A DNA stretch of 17,148 nucleotides from an uncultured Clostridia bacterium (GCA_934481375.1 CAKSPN010000019.1:1-17148); one strand, 5' to 3'. Positions 1 to 7,750 are shown, counted from the first letter of the stretch. Notes: generated by a model from the letters alone, not told the origin. Translations and numbers: made by a program.

Positions 1-113
1 ATTTTACACTATGTTGAGTATGAAGTCTATATTTTATTGCACTTGATATTATAATCTACCCGATGCCCTCATCGACCCGAAACATTATCCATACATTTAC
101 GGTTTATTCAATA

Positions 114-1295
114 TTATGACGCCGTTGTTTTCCGCTTGCGCATCAGAACAAGCACCGCCGTAAGCACGGCTGGAAAAACCACCGTCGCAAGTATGCCCGT
201 TTTAAGATTATCGCCTGCCGATGCCGCAATTCTGCCGGCAAATGTCGGACCGCCGCTGCAGCCGAGATCGCCTGCCAATGCAAGCAGTGCGAACATAGAC
301 GTGCCGCCGCCCTTTATCGACACAGCCGCCTTGCTGTATGCGCCGGGCCACAGTATGCCGACGGCAAATCCCGACACGGCAATACCGATAAGTCCCATAA
401 CGGGCGATGCGGAAAGCGAAATGACAAGATATGCCAAAACGCACAGCAGTGAACTTGAAATCATCATTTTATCAAGGCTGATTTTTCCGCCGAATTTGCC
501 GTATATCACCCTTGAAACGCCCATAAGTACCGAAAACAGCGTGGGGCCTGCAATATCGCCGACCGATTTTGAAATCCCGAGCGCTTTTTCGGCAAAAGCC
601 GACGCCCACTGGCTCACAGCCTGTTCGCTTGCACCTGAACAGCACATTATAAGCAGAAACACCCAAAAGATTTTTTTGCCGAAAAGCTGTTTTATCGACA
701 ATCCGCCGTCCTCATCTGCGGAAAGCGCCGCTATAGGCACTCTTGTGAAGAATATACCGTTCGCTATGGGGATTATTGCCCATAAAACGGCAAGTATTCT
801 CCAGTTGTGTATGCCGAAAACGGCGAAAAACAGCGTGGATACCGCTATTACGCCCACCGTTCCCCAGCAGTAGAACGAGTGTAACATACTCATTGTTCTT
901 GCCTTATGCTTGCTCGGACACGCCTCCACCATAGGGCTTATAACGACCTCCAAAAGTCCGCCTCCGACCGCATAAAACAGCACCGAAATAACAAGTCCCC
1001 AAAACGGATTCATTACCTCGGGAAGTATTGCAAGCATAATCAGTCCCGCCGCCGCAAAACCGTGCGCCAGAAGCGTTGACGCTCTGTAGCCGATTTTATC
1101 GATAAAGAATGCCGACGCCAGGTCAACCCCAAGCTGGAGCATAAAATTTATCGTGATAAGCATTGTTATCTCCGACAGCGGTATGCCGTACTGCGACTGA
1201 AACGTGATAAACAGCAGCGGCACAAAATTATTTACTATCCCCTGTACAATATAGCCGATAAAGCAGGCTCTTATTGTATTTTCGTAATTTTTCAT
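114..1295 (-). CDS. Major facilitator superfamily transporter, substrate unknown
   Basis: A 393-residue, very hydrophobic protein with about 12 predicted membrane segments, the usual size of a single-unit MFS permease. The cytoplasmic loop after the second segment carries an MFS motif-A-like DKIGYR (residues 66-71), and the symmetrical loop in the second half has GKFGGK (about 266-271). The 110-128 region (GGGLLEVVISPMVEACP) resembles segment 4 of FucP-like sugar/proton symporters, but I cannot name a substrate. A polar loop near residues 190-206 separates the two six-helix halves. The ATG lies 7 nt after the stop of the upstream stalk-domain gene. The only Shine-Dalgarno-like GGGAG is about 12 nt before it and overlaps the end of that gene, so translation is probably coupled. 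No convincing terminator is visible in the 113 bases downstream. The MFS call is secure and the substrate is open. Confidence 0.9.
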   Translation of the reverse strand: MKNYENTIRACFIGYIVQGIVNNFVPLLFITFQSQYGIPLSEITMLITINFMLQLGVDLASAFFIDKIGYRASTLLAHGFAAAGLIMLAILPEVMNPFWGLVISVLFYAVGGGLLEVVISPMVEACPSKHKARTMSMLHSFYCWGTVGVIAVSTLFFAVFGIHNWRILAVLWAIIPIANGIFFTRVPIAALSADEDGGLSIKQLFGKKIFWVFLLIMCCSGASEQAVSQWASAFAEKALGISKSVGDIAGPTLFSVLMGVSRVIYGKFGGKISLDKMMISSSLLCVLAYLVISLSASPVMGLIGIAVSGFAVGILWPGAYSKAAVSIKGGGTSMFALLALAGDLGCSGGPTFAGRIAASAGDNLKTGILATVVFPAVLTAVLVLMRKRKTTAS

Positions 1296-1302
1296 ATAAA
1301 GC

Positions 1303-3024
1303 TTAAACTCCCGTTACAATAAAAGTGTCAAGGTCAAGGCTGTATTCCGAGCCGTTTCCCGTTTTTGCGGTTATATGATTATCAGCATAGCTGAAGCTTT
1401 CCGCCTGGCTCACCCCGTACAGGGCGAAAAAGTCGTTTATATGATACGCTTTGCCGTATTTTCCGTCTTCCGTAACAACCATATAGCAATCCGCACCGAA
1501 TTCTTCTTTAAACGAATGTGATACGATAAACAGATTATCCGTATCCGCTATCACCGTTACTTTCACATCATCGGGCGTATATATGCTCGGCAGATTAAAG
1601 TTTCTTAATTTAACGGCTTCCTTTAACGTATCGAAGTACACGTCCGCATATCCCGAGGTATCAAGCGACAGCGTGTTTGTTTCCGAATTATATTTTCCGC
1701 TGATAAGGTAATCGCTCAGACCGTATTTGCCGTGCAGAACATACTCCGCCGATGACTGATAAACCGATACGTCCCAAAGATGATCGGCATTTATAAGCCT
1801 TTTTCCGCCGACAATGTATGAACCTACATTTCTGCCGTTTATATACACCGACTTATCGTCAAACACAACCGTTCCGAAATCCTCGCCTGACGGACGCACC
1901 GCATCATTCCATGCAGTATCCGTTTTGCCTGTTTTATTGTATATCACAATACCGTCGTTTTCCGATTTTGTGAACCCGAAATGCAAAATAACATCGGCGT
2001 CGATAAACGTTATGCTGTCGCCGTCACGGTACAGATTTTGTCCCGAATATGCCTGAACGGGCTTTTTATCTATTTCAACGTTTACACCCGAGGTTTTTAT
2101 GCTCTTTCCCTCCGGTGAGGAAATCTCCTCCGGAACGGATCTCAAATTGGGGTCAAACTTTTCCTCGCCGACAACCGACATTTCAAAAGTAATCAGATTA
2201 AGGCTGTACGTGCCGTTTCTGCCGTCGAATTTTACGCCATCAAACACAAGGTTATCCCCGTCCGTACGGATATTGTCCGCCTCTGTGTGTCCCCAGTAAT
2301 CATAAAATCCGTATGCACGCAAAACCTCATCAAGTCCCATATACAGCTTATCGCTGTAGCGCAGGAATTTATAATTCATATATGTGCCGTGCGTTGTACC
2401 GCTATGTCCGCCCACAAGCACACAGCCGCTCTCCGTCGGAATTTCCCTTGAGAAAAACCAGCCGAAGCTGTCGCTGTTTTTGTAATCGTCTTTGATTTTT
2501 TCAACCGACGGAAGCTTATCCTTTTCGGTATACAATGACAAAAGACGCTTATCGTTATCCCAGTTATATGTCATAAGATACTGCGAAATGCCGTACGGCA
2601 AATTTTCGCCCGCATCTCCCAATTCCTCAACTTTTGCCGCCATTTTTCCGTTTAACGAATATGCGCTCACATATCTGCCGTTTACGTAAGCTTTTATATC
2701 GCTTTCGTAATAATATCCGGCAATGCCTCCGACTTTTCCCCTCGGCACTCTCGGATTGAAATCCTCGGGACACGTTCCCGTCTGATTTACAAAGACGGCG
2801 CGTATCGAGTCGTCATACTTAACGTTAAAGCCGTACGCTTCAAGGTCCTCAAGCGCAATAAGCGTTTCGCCGTTGATTGCGTATGAGGGAATATCTTTTC
2901 CGTCTATCTGCGTAAGAATATCGGTTGTATATATTTCCCCCGCAATATCGCCGTTTGCCGCATACGCCGTACCGCACATAAGAATTGCGGCAAATACCGA
3001 TACAAGTAAAGCTATCTTTCTCAT
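1303..3024 (-). CDS. Secreted protein with copper-amine-oxidase-N-like stalk domains
   Basis: A 573-residue exported protein. The N-terminus MRKIALLVSVFAAILMCG is a basic start plus hydrophobic core, followed by a likely signal peptidase I site after AYA (near residue 23). The cysteine is not in a good lipobox. The rest is built from repeated beta-rich units of the kind found in copper amine oxidase N-terminal (stalk) domains: a 'VNG..V..Y.. .G...I..EDL..YGF.V.YD' pattern recurs near residues 45-85, 110-165, 315-360 and 390-450. These domains are common in Clostridial surface proteins and do not imply oxidase activity; no catalytic domain is recognisable. ATG at 3024 is preferred over an ATG nine bases upstream because GGAG lies 9 nt before the former and directly abuts the latter. 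The gene lies just after a terminator-like hairpin and just before an MFS permease. Function unknown. Confidence 0.8.
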   Translation of the reverse strand: MRKIALLVSVFAAILMCGTAYAANGDIAGEIYTTDILTQIDGKDIPSYAINGETLIALEDLEAYGFNVKYDDSIRAVFVNQTGTCPEDFNPRVPRGKVGGIAGYYYESDIKAYVNGRYVSAYSLNGKMAAKVEELGDAGENLPYGISQYLMTYNWDNDKRLLSLYTEKDKLPSVEKIKDDYKNSDSFGWFFSREIPTESGCVLVGGHSGTTHGTYMNYKFLRYSDKLYMGLDEVLRAYGFYDYWGHTEADNIRTDGDNLVFDGVKFDGRNGTYSLNLITFEMSVVGEEKFDPNLRSVPEEISSPEGKSIKTSGVNVEIDKKPVQAYSGQNLYRDGDSITFIDADVILHFGFTKSENDGIVIYNKTGKTDTAWNDAVRPSGEDFGTVVFDDKSVYINGRNVGSYIVGGKRLINADHLWDVSVYQSSAEYVLHGKYGLSDYLISGKYNSETNTLSLDTSGYADVYFDTLKEAVKLRNFNLPSIYTPDDVKVTVIADTDNLFIVSHSFKEEFGADCYMVVTEDGKYGKAYHINDFFALYGVSQAESFSYADNHITAKTGNGSEYSLDLDTFIVTGV

Positions 3025-3050
3025 ATTAAACATCTCCTCTCATTAAAACA

Positions 3051-3077
3051 ACAGCGCCGCCCGTAAGGCGGCGCTGT
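3051..3077 (-). terminator. Intrinsic terminator after the HIT gene
   Basis: An 11-bp perfect GC-rich stem, ACAGCGCCGCC (3051-3061) pairing with GGCGGCGCTGT (3067-3077), with a five-base loop CGTAA. It begins 8 bases after the stop of the HIT-family gene. Read on the minus strand it is followed by TGTTTTAATG, a modest T tract; on the plus strand it is followed by TTTTT. It most likely ends the alaS-deacetylase-HIT transcript, perhaps incompletely, since no promoter is visible between it and the next gene. Confidence 0.75.
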
Positions 3078-3085
3078 TTTTGCTA

Positions 3086-3430
3086 TTAACCTGCCGGCCA
3101 GCCGAACGCTCTGCCGCCCATGAGGTGAAAATGCAGATGCGGCACGCTCTGTCCGCCGTCTGCTCCGCAGTTGTTTACAACTCGGTAGCCGTTTTCGGCA
3201 AAGCCGTGTTCCTTTGCAATCTGCGGAATTTTCTCCCATATATGCGTTACGTATTTTACATTTGTTTCATCAATTTCGTTTGCGCTTTTTATGTGTGCTT
3301 TCGGCACAATCACAATATGCTCCGGCGCCTGGGGGTCAATATCGTAAAAAGCGAGCGTCATATCGTCCTCATAGACCTTTTTTGACGGGATTTCACCGTT
3401 GATTATTTTACAGAATAAGCAGTCCTCCAT
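3086..3430 (-). CDS. HIT-family (HinT-like) nucleotide hydrolase
   Basis: A 114-residue histidine-triad protein, the full usual length for this family. The signature HLHFHLMGG has the three histidines at 98, 100 and 102; by family knowledge the middle one is the nucleophile that is transiently nucleotidylated. The N-terminal CLFCKIINGEIP (4-15) is the standard start of HinT-type proteins, and its CxxC may help bind zinc. HinT proteins are cytosolic homodimers that hydrolyse purine phosphoramidates, including aminoacyl adenylates from tRNA synthetases, so its position in an alaS transcript is suggestive, though that link is inference. GGAGG precedes the ATG by 6 bases. It follows the deacetylase gene by 11 bases and ends just before a hairpin terminator. 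Confidence 0.92.
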   Translation of the reverse strand: MEDCLFCKIINGEIPSKKVYEDDMTLAFYDIDPQAPEHIVIVPKAHIKSANEIDETNVKYVTHIWEKIPQIAKEHGFAENGYRVVNNCGADGGQSVPHLHFHLMGGRAFGWPAG

Positions 3431-3441
3431 ATTAATCCTCC

Positions 3442-4290
3442 TTAAAGCGTTATTGTTTCCCCGGACTTTACGGAATAAACTCCGCTGTCCGTTTCAAACC
3501 AAACCGTCAGAAGCGACGGATTGTAAACCGTTTTTCCGTCCGCACTGTACACAAGCGAGAGATATGCGTTGACGTAATTGTATATTTCCATATTGGTCGC
3601 ATACCAGGTATCGGTTTTTCCGCCGAGACCCTCGCAGATTTTTTCGAGCCTGTCCCAGCTGTTGTCATTTCCGAACTCAAAGCTGTGTCCCCAAAGATAG
3701 AACAGCCTTGCGCCCCTGTCGCCCCAGTAAACCTTTGACGGGTCAAACTCCGTAAATTTCTTTATATATTCGAAAATTTGCGGATTATTATGGTGTGCTG
3801 TCGGCATCCACGCATACCAGTCCGTCGGCAGACGGAACAAATCGTTGTCACCGCCGAGCGTACGTGCATACGCAATATCGAGACTTTTCAGATATGTTCT
3901 GATATTCTCGTACGAGTCGCCGTTTTCCATTCTCGTTATTCCGCAGTTCGGATACGCCATACCTCGCACAATACAGCCCAAAAGCTTTTCAAGGTCTTTG
4001 CGGCATTCCAGAACGTCCTGTATGCCCTCTATCGGACGGCTCTGACCCGGAGCCATATGATGCGCTCCGTGTACGGCTATTTCGTGGCCTTTTTCAAAAA
4101 GCTCCGTCTTTACCTTGTCCGCCGTAAGATGAAATTCATCGCCGAGCATACGGCTCGATATATTGAATGTGCATTTTATCTTGTATTTGTCTATTATTTC
4201 CCTCAGCTGTATATCAAGCTTCGAGCCGTCGTCATAGCTTAGGGTAACGGCTTTTGGCTTGCCGTCGGGAAAACGTAAAAATCTGTACAT
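3442..4290 (-). CDS. Polysaccharide deacetylase (NodB fold), no signal peptide
   Basis: A 282-residue carbohydrate esterase family 4-like protein. Motif 1 is TLSYDDG (16-22): D20 matches the catalytic base and D21 the metal ligand. Motif 2 is HGAHH, with H74 and H78 as the other metal ligands. Motif 3 is present in the form RGMAYPNCG (109-117), and FYLWGHSFEF (197-206) matches motif 5 with H202 as the expected catalytic histidine. The family removes acetyl groups from N-acetylated sugars. There is no signal peptide or membrane segment, so the protein may be cytosolic or act on a small or unusual substrate. The C-terminal 80 residues after the NodB domain look beta-rich. GGAG precedes the ATG by 6 bases, right at the end of alaS. 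The substrate is unknown. Confidence 0.88.
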   Translation of the reverse strand: MYRFLRFPDGKPKAVTLSYDDGSKLDIQLREIIDKYKIKCTFNISSRMLGDEFHLTADKVKTELFEKGHEIAVHGAHHMAPGQSRPIEGIQDVLECRKDLEKLLGCIVRGMAYPNCGITRMENGDSYENIRTYLKSLDIAYARTLGGDNDLFRLPTDWYAWMPTAHHNNPQIFEYIKKFTEFDPSKVYWGDRGARLFYLWGHSFEFGNDNSWDRLEKICEGLGGKTDTWYATNMEIYNYVNAYLSLVYSADGKTVYNPSLLTVWFETDSGVYSVKSGETITL

Positions 4291-4300
4291 TATATTCTCC

Positions 4301-6940
4301 TTATTTAACCATTTCCGAAACTATTTCCTCTGCCTTGGCCAGCGCACTGTCGATATTGGCTGCGTCCTTGCCGCCGCCCTGCGCCATATCCGGCTTGCCG
4401 CCGCCTTTGCCGCCGCACATCGCCGTAAGTTCACGTATGATGTTTCCGCAGTGAACGCCGTTTGCAACAGCCTCCTTGACCGCCATTGCGACAAACGTTA
4501 CCTTGTTATCCGTATCAGCCGCAAGAACGACTACGCCGTTCTCCATCTGCGCCTTTGCCTGGTCGGCAAGCGTTTTCATATCGTTTGCGGTTATACCGTC
4601 CGTGCGCACCGTCAAAAGACTTACGTTTCCTATCTTTTTAACGCTGTCCATCATATTCTGCGTTTTTATTGCCGCAAGCTTTTCCGCAAGCTCCGCTGCG
4701 GTTTTCTGCGAGTCTTTATACTCCTCCGCAAGAGCCGCCGCTTTTTTGTCTATTTCGTGTATCTGATTTGTCTTTAATGCCGCCGCCGTATTTGCGATAA
4801 GCGCATCTCTGTCCGCAATATAGTCAAGCACGCCCTGACCCGTAACAGCCTCGATACGTCTTACGCCCGACGCAACGCCGCCCTCCGATACAAGCTTGAA
4901 CAAGCCGCACTCGGACGTGTTTTTAAGATGAGTTCCGCCGCAGAATTCTATGCTGTAATCGCCCATCGAAACAACTCTTACAACATCGCCGTACTTTTCG
5001 CCGAACTGCGCCTCTGCGCCGAGCTTTTTAGCCTCGTCTATCGGCAGTTCGCGGACGGTTATATCCATACATTCCAAAATTGCGTTATTTACTTTGTGCT
5101 CTGTTTCGATAAGCTGTTCGGTGGTCATTGCCTCAAAATGCGAGAAGTCGAAACGCAGTCTGTCTGCCGTAACGAGCGAGCCTGCCTGTGCAACGTGTGC
5201 GCCGAGCACCTCTTTCAATGCCTTATGCAGCAAGTGCGTTGCGCTGTGGTTTCTGCTTACGGCAAGTCTGTTCTTTCTGCAAACCTTAAGCGTTACCTTA
5301 TCGCCCGGCTCGATTGTGCCTTTCTTCATAAGCACCTCGTGCAGATATATTCCGTCGCCTGTTTTTCTGGTGTATGTTACCTGTGCTTCGGCTTTGTCGT
5401 TAAATATTTTTCCTATATCGCCCGACTGTCCGCCCATTTCAGCATAGAACGGTGTTTCGTATGTTACGATTATACCTTTTTCACCCTCGGTAATCTCGCC
5501 CGAAACCTCGCCCTCGGCAACTATTCCGGCAACCGTGCTTTCGGTTTCAAGAGATGTATAGCCTGTAAACTTTGTCGGCTCTTTTACGTTTTCAAAGCTG
5601 TAGCTTTCCTCTGCGTCCCAGCTTGAGCCGTCTTTTCTTGACGCTTTTGCGGTTGCTTTCTGCTCGTCCATAGCCTTGTTAAAGCCGTCTATATCAACGC
5701 CCAAGCCCTGCTCCTGAGCCATTTCAACCGTCAAGTCGAGCGGGAAACCGTAAGTATCGTGAAGCTTAAATGCCTCCTCGCCCGTAAGCTCCTTTGCACC
5801 CGTTTTCTTTGCGTTTTCGATATATCCGTTTACAACCGAAATACCGTTGTCTATGGTAGCGTCAAAACGTTCTTCTTCCTTTTTGACAATCTTCTTGATA
5901 TATTCACGCTTTTCCTCAAGCTCGGGGTACGCCGATTTTGAAGTATCTATTACCGTATCGGCAACCTCGTACAGGAACTGGCGGTCAATATTCAAAAGTT
6001 TGCCGTGACGTGCGGCACGTCTTAAAAGACGTCTTAAAACATAGCCTCTGCCCTCATTTGACGGGATAACGCCGTCCGAAATCATCATAACAGTACTTCT
6101 GATGTGGTCGGTTATAACACGCAGAGAAACGTCCGTTTTTTCGTCCTCTTTGTACTTAACGCCTGCGATTTCGCTTATATGGCGCATTACGTTCTGCACT
6201 GTGTCAACCTCGAAAAGATTGCCCACGCCCTGCATAACAACCGCAAGTCTTTCAAGACCCATACCGGTATCAATATTCGGCTTGGGGAGCGGATTGTAGT
6301 TATCGTTTTCGTCCTTATCGAACTGCGTGAATACGAGGTTCCAAACCTCCATGAATCTGTCGCAGTCACAGCCTACGCCGCAGTCGGGACTGCCGCAGCC
6401 GTATTCTTCGCCGCGGTCAAAATATATTTCCGAGCAAGGACCGCACGGGCCTGTGCCGTGTTCCCAGAAGTTGTCCTCTTTACCGAGCTTTACTATGCGC
6501 TCGGGCTTTACGCCGACTTCGTTTATCCATATATCCCTTGCCTCGTCGTCGTTTTCATAAACCGACACCCAAAGCTTCTCCTCGGGGATAGCCATTACCT
6601 TTGTTAAGAACTCCCACGCCCATGCGGTCGCTTCTCTTTTGAAGTAATCGCCAAACGAGAAATTTCCGAGCATTTCAAAAAATGTTCCGTGGCGTGCCGT
6701 TTTTCCCACACGCTCTATATCGGGAGTACGTATGCACTTCTGGCACGTCGTAACTCTGTGGCGGGGCGGCTCCTCCGCTCCCGTAAACCACTTTTTCATC
6801 GGCGCCATTCCCGAGTTTATAAGCAAAAGACTTGCGTCGTTTTTCGGGATAAGCGGAAAACTTCCCAATCTGAGACAGCCTTTGCTTTCAAAAAAGCTCA
6901 AAAATTTTTCACGTATCTCGTTTAACCCCATACTTTCCAT
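4301..6940 (-). CDS. alaS: Alanyl-tRNA synthetase
   Basis: An 879-residue class II synthetase that charges tRNA-Ala in the cytosol; full family length. The catalytic domain shows motif 1 around GSFPLIPKNDASLLLINSGM, motif 2 in RHGTFFEMLGNFSFGDYF (near 83-100) and motif 3 GMGLERL (near 226-232). The editing domain that removes mischarged Ser and Gly has the zinc motif HSATH (H565, H569) plus CGGTH (C667, H671). The C-terminal DHHA1 domain ends in the glycine-rich GGKGGGKPDMAQGGG typical of AlaRS. ATG at 6940 is chosen because GGAGG lies 6 bases upstream and translation then begins MESMGLNEIREKF, the family start; an in-frame ATG 11 codons upstream has no such support. It heads a transcript with the deacetylase and HIT genes. 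A perfect promoter lies at 7045-7073, and no T-box is present. Confidence 0.98.
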   Translation of the reverse strand: MESMGLNEIREKFLSFFESKGCLRLGSFPLIPKNDASLLLINSGMAPMKKWFTGAEEPPRHRVTTCQKCIRTPDIERVGKTARHGTFFEMLGNFSFGDYFKREATAWAWEFLTKVMAIPEEKLWVSVYENDDEARDIWINEVGVKPERIVKLGKEDNFWEHGTGPCGPCSEIYFDRGEEYGCGSPDCGVGCDCDRFMEVWNLVFTQFDKDENDNYNPLPKPNIDTGMGLERLAVVMQGVGNLFEVDTVQNVMRHISEIAGVKYKEDEKTDVSLRVITDHIRSTVMMISDGVIPSNEGRGYVLRRLLRRAARHGKLLNIDRQFLYEVADTVIDTSKSAYPELEEKREYIKKIVKKEEERFDATIDNGISVVNGYIENAKKTGAKELTGEEAFKLHDTYGFPLDLTVEMAQEQGLGVDIDGFNKAMDEQKATAKASRKDGSSWDAEESYSFENVKEPTKFTGYTSLETESTVAGIVAEGEVSGEITEGEKGIIVTYETPFYAEMGGQSGDIGKIFNDKAEAQVTYTRKTGDGIYLHEVLMKKGTIEPGDKVTLKVCRKNRLAVSRNHSATHLLHKALKEVLGAHVAQAGSLVTADRLRFDFSHFEAMTTEQLIETEHKVNNAILECMDITVRELPIDEAKKLGAEAQFGEKYGDVVRVVSMGDYSIEFCGGTHLKNTSECGLFKLVSEGGVASGVRRIEAVTGQGVLDYIADRDALIANTAAALKTNQIHEIDKKAAALAEEYKDSQKTAAELAEKLAAIKTQNMMDSVKKIGNVSLLTVRTDGITANDMKTLADQAKAQMENGVVVLAADTDNKVTFVAMAVKEAVANGVHCGNIIRELTAMCGGKGGGKPDMAQGGGKDAANIDSALAKAEEIVSEMVK

Positions 6941-6956
6941 AATAATCCTCCGTTCC

Positions 6957-6971
6957 GCCGTCACAGACGGC
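6957..6971 (-). other. Hairpin in the alaS leader beside the ribosome binding site
   Basis: GCCGTC and GACGGC form a perfect 6-bp stem around a three-base loop, ending 5 bases before the alaS GGAGG. It has no T tract, so it is not a terminator. It could limit ribosome access or stabilise the mRNA. This is inference from the sequence only. Confidence 0.4.
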
Positions 6972-6988
6972 ATAAATCACAGCATTGT

Positions 6989-7027
6989 TCACACACTATG
7001 ATTTTTTTCCTTTCGGTAATTTAACAT
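6989..7027 (-). other. Possible 12-codon upstream ORF in the alaS leader
   Basis: On the minus strand AGGATTATTATG opens a frame encoding MLNYRKEKNHSV and then TGA. The AGGA would serve as Shine-Dalgarno 5 bases before the ATG. The ATG lies only about 10 bases after the predicted transcription start, and its stop is 17 bases before the hairpin at 6957-6971. The peptide has no alanine codon, so classical alanine-codon attenuation is not supported. Its 12-base start region is identical to that of alaS. Confidence 0.25.
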
Positions 7028-7044
7028 AATAATCCTATTATATT

Positions 7045-7073
7045 ATTATATAAAATACATTGCGGTGTGTCAA
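7045..7073 (-). promoter_or_regulatory. Consensus sigma-A promoter of alaS
   Basis: On the minus strand TTGACA (7068-7073) is followed by exactly 17 bases and TATAAT (7045-7050), a 12/12 match to the housekeeping sigma consensus with the ideal spacer. Transcription should start near 7038, giving a leader of about 98 nt before alaS. A second TATAAT follows two bases after the first but has no -35 partner at a usable distance. Confidence 0.88.
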
Positions 7074-7311
7074 GAGTTTTTGAAAAAAGTATCACGGTTT
7101 TTGACGGGTAAATTTTATATAATACCGCAGCTGCTCCGCATTTCGGGATAATGGGAATATAATCCGCCGCAAAATCACATAAAAGTGCTTGTACTTTACC
7201 ATAATACCTCCACATAAGTAGCTTTTAGCAATACATCTCTTATCTATTTTAACGCCAAAGTTACAGGTATAATACTATTAAGAATATAGGCAAGAAAGGC
7301 GGCGCATACCA
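7074..7311. other. AT-rich intergenic region between the alaS promoter and the XRE gene
   Basis: This is the upstream half of the 371-base divergent gap between alaS and the regulator; the other half holds the alaS leader. It carries a weak -10 for the regulator at 7268-7273. On the minus strand it also holds a possible 36-codon ORF (7092-7202) with GGAGG four bases before ATG but no visible promoter. I see no T-box, riboswitch or tRNA and no strong hairpin here. Confidence 0.5.
7268..7273 (+). promoter_or_regulatory. Candidate -10 element of the XRE regulator gene
   Basis: TATAAT lies 38 bases before the start codon of the regulator. At 17 bases upstream the only -35 candidate is TATTTT, a poor match, so the promoter is either weak or needs an activator. 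The regulator could bind its own upstream region, as XRE proteins often do, but no clear operator palindrome is visible. Confidence 0.35.
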
Positions 7312-7614
7312 ATGAACGTTTTAAAAAGATTACGGGAACTGCAAAAAGAATACGGCTGGTCTGATTACCGCATAGCAAAAGAAGCCGGATTATCACAAGG
7401 AACGGTTTCCAACTGTTACAAACGAAACACGATACCAAACATATATACCCTTGAGGCTATTTGTAATGGTTTCGGCATAACGCTTGCGCAATTCTTCGCC
7501 GAAAACGACTTGGTAGAACTTACGCCCGAGCTTAAGGAGCTGTTTACAAACTGGTCTAAGCTTACGGAAGAAAAGAAAAACATTTTAATGCAAATGATAA
7601 AATCCTCCGTTTAA
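7312..7614 (+). CDS. XRE-family helix-turn-helix transcriptional regulator
   Basis: A 100-residue DNA-binding protein and the only plus-strand gene here. An N-terminal Cro/C1-type domain covers about residues 4-62: SDYRIAKEAGLSQGTVSN (17-34) contains the two helices of the HTH, followed by YKRNTIPNIYTLEAICNGFG, the typical third to fifth helix region. The short C-terminal part (LTPELKELFTNWSKLTEEKK) is a charged helical tail, probably for dimerisation, and there is no sensor domain. The ribosome binding site is a poor AGGCGG about 9 bases before the ATG. It stands alone, divergent from alaS and convergent with mgsA, with no partner toxin or phage gene, so its target is unknown. Similar small XRE proteins are common singletons in Clostridia. 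Confidence 0.9.
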   Translation: MNVLKRLRELQKEYGWSDYRIAKEAGLSQGTVSNCYKRNTIPNIYTLEAICNGFGITLAQFFAENDLVELTPELKELFTNWSKLTEEKKNILMQMIKSSV

Positions 7615-7722
7615 TATACCTACAACTTGTACATTATTATACTACTGTGTTGTAAACAAATCAAGGAATATTTTTATTGCATTATAATATTATATGAACC
7701 GTTTTTATCAAATATAACTTAA

Positions 7723-7750
7723 AACCCCGACGGCATACGCCGTCGGGGTT
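7723..7750. terminator. Bidirectional-type terminator hairpin after the XRE gene
   Basis: AACCCCGACGGC (7723-7734) and GCCGTCGGGGTT (7739-7750) form a 12-bp perfect stem with the loop ATAC. The plus strand continues TTCATTTT, a broken T tract, and the minus strand continues TTAAGTT. It probably terminates the XRE transcript, whose stop codon is 108 bases upstream, and may back up the mgsA terminator next to it. Confidence 0.7.

Noticed and set aside
61..74. CGATG-CCCT-CATCG hairpin downstream of the MFS gene as its terminator
   Set aside because: The stem is only 5 bp and has no T tract on the minus strand.
2975..3024. Stalk-domain protein as a lipoprotein
   Set aside because: The cysteine in ILMCG lacks a proper lipobox (no small residue before it), and a signal peptidase I site AYA follows it.
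4928..5626. Long plus-strand open frame (232 codons) opposite alaS
   Set aside because: It is the antisense shadow of a fully conserved alaS coding region, is cysteine-rich in an unnatural way and matches no family pattern. The same holds for the long plus-strand frames opposite mreB and mreC (13003-13761), opposite maf-mreB (13718-14320), opposite the U32 gene (15614-16234) and opposite the MFS gene (136-873).
6941..6973. Upstream start for AlaS giving 11 extra residues
   Set aside because: The extension reads through the Shine-Dalgarno and the leader hairpin, while the ATG at 6940 has GGAGG at ideal spacing and gives the family N-terminus.
7041..7050. Second, overlapping promoter from the tandem TATAAT downstream of the alaS -10
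   Set aside because: The second TATAAT lies 25 bases from the -35 and has no other -35 or extended -10; AT-rich sequence explains it.
7101..7123. Plus-strand promoter TTGACG...TATAAT for the XRE gene
   Set aside because: The spacer is only 11 bases, too short for a sigma-A promoter.
6941..7311. T-box riboswitch before alaS
   Set aside because: The conserved T-box (GGGTGGNACCGCG-like) is absent on the minus strand and there is no terminator hairpin with a T tract before alaS.
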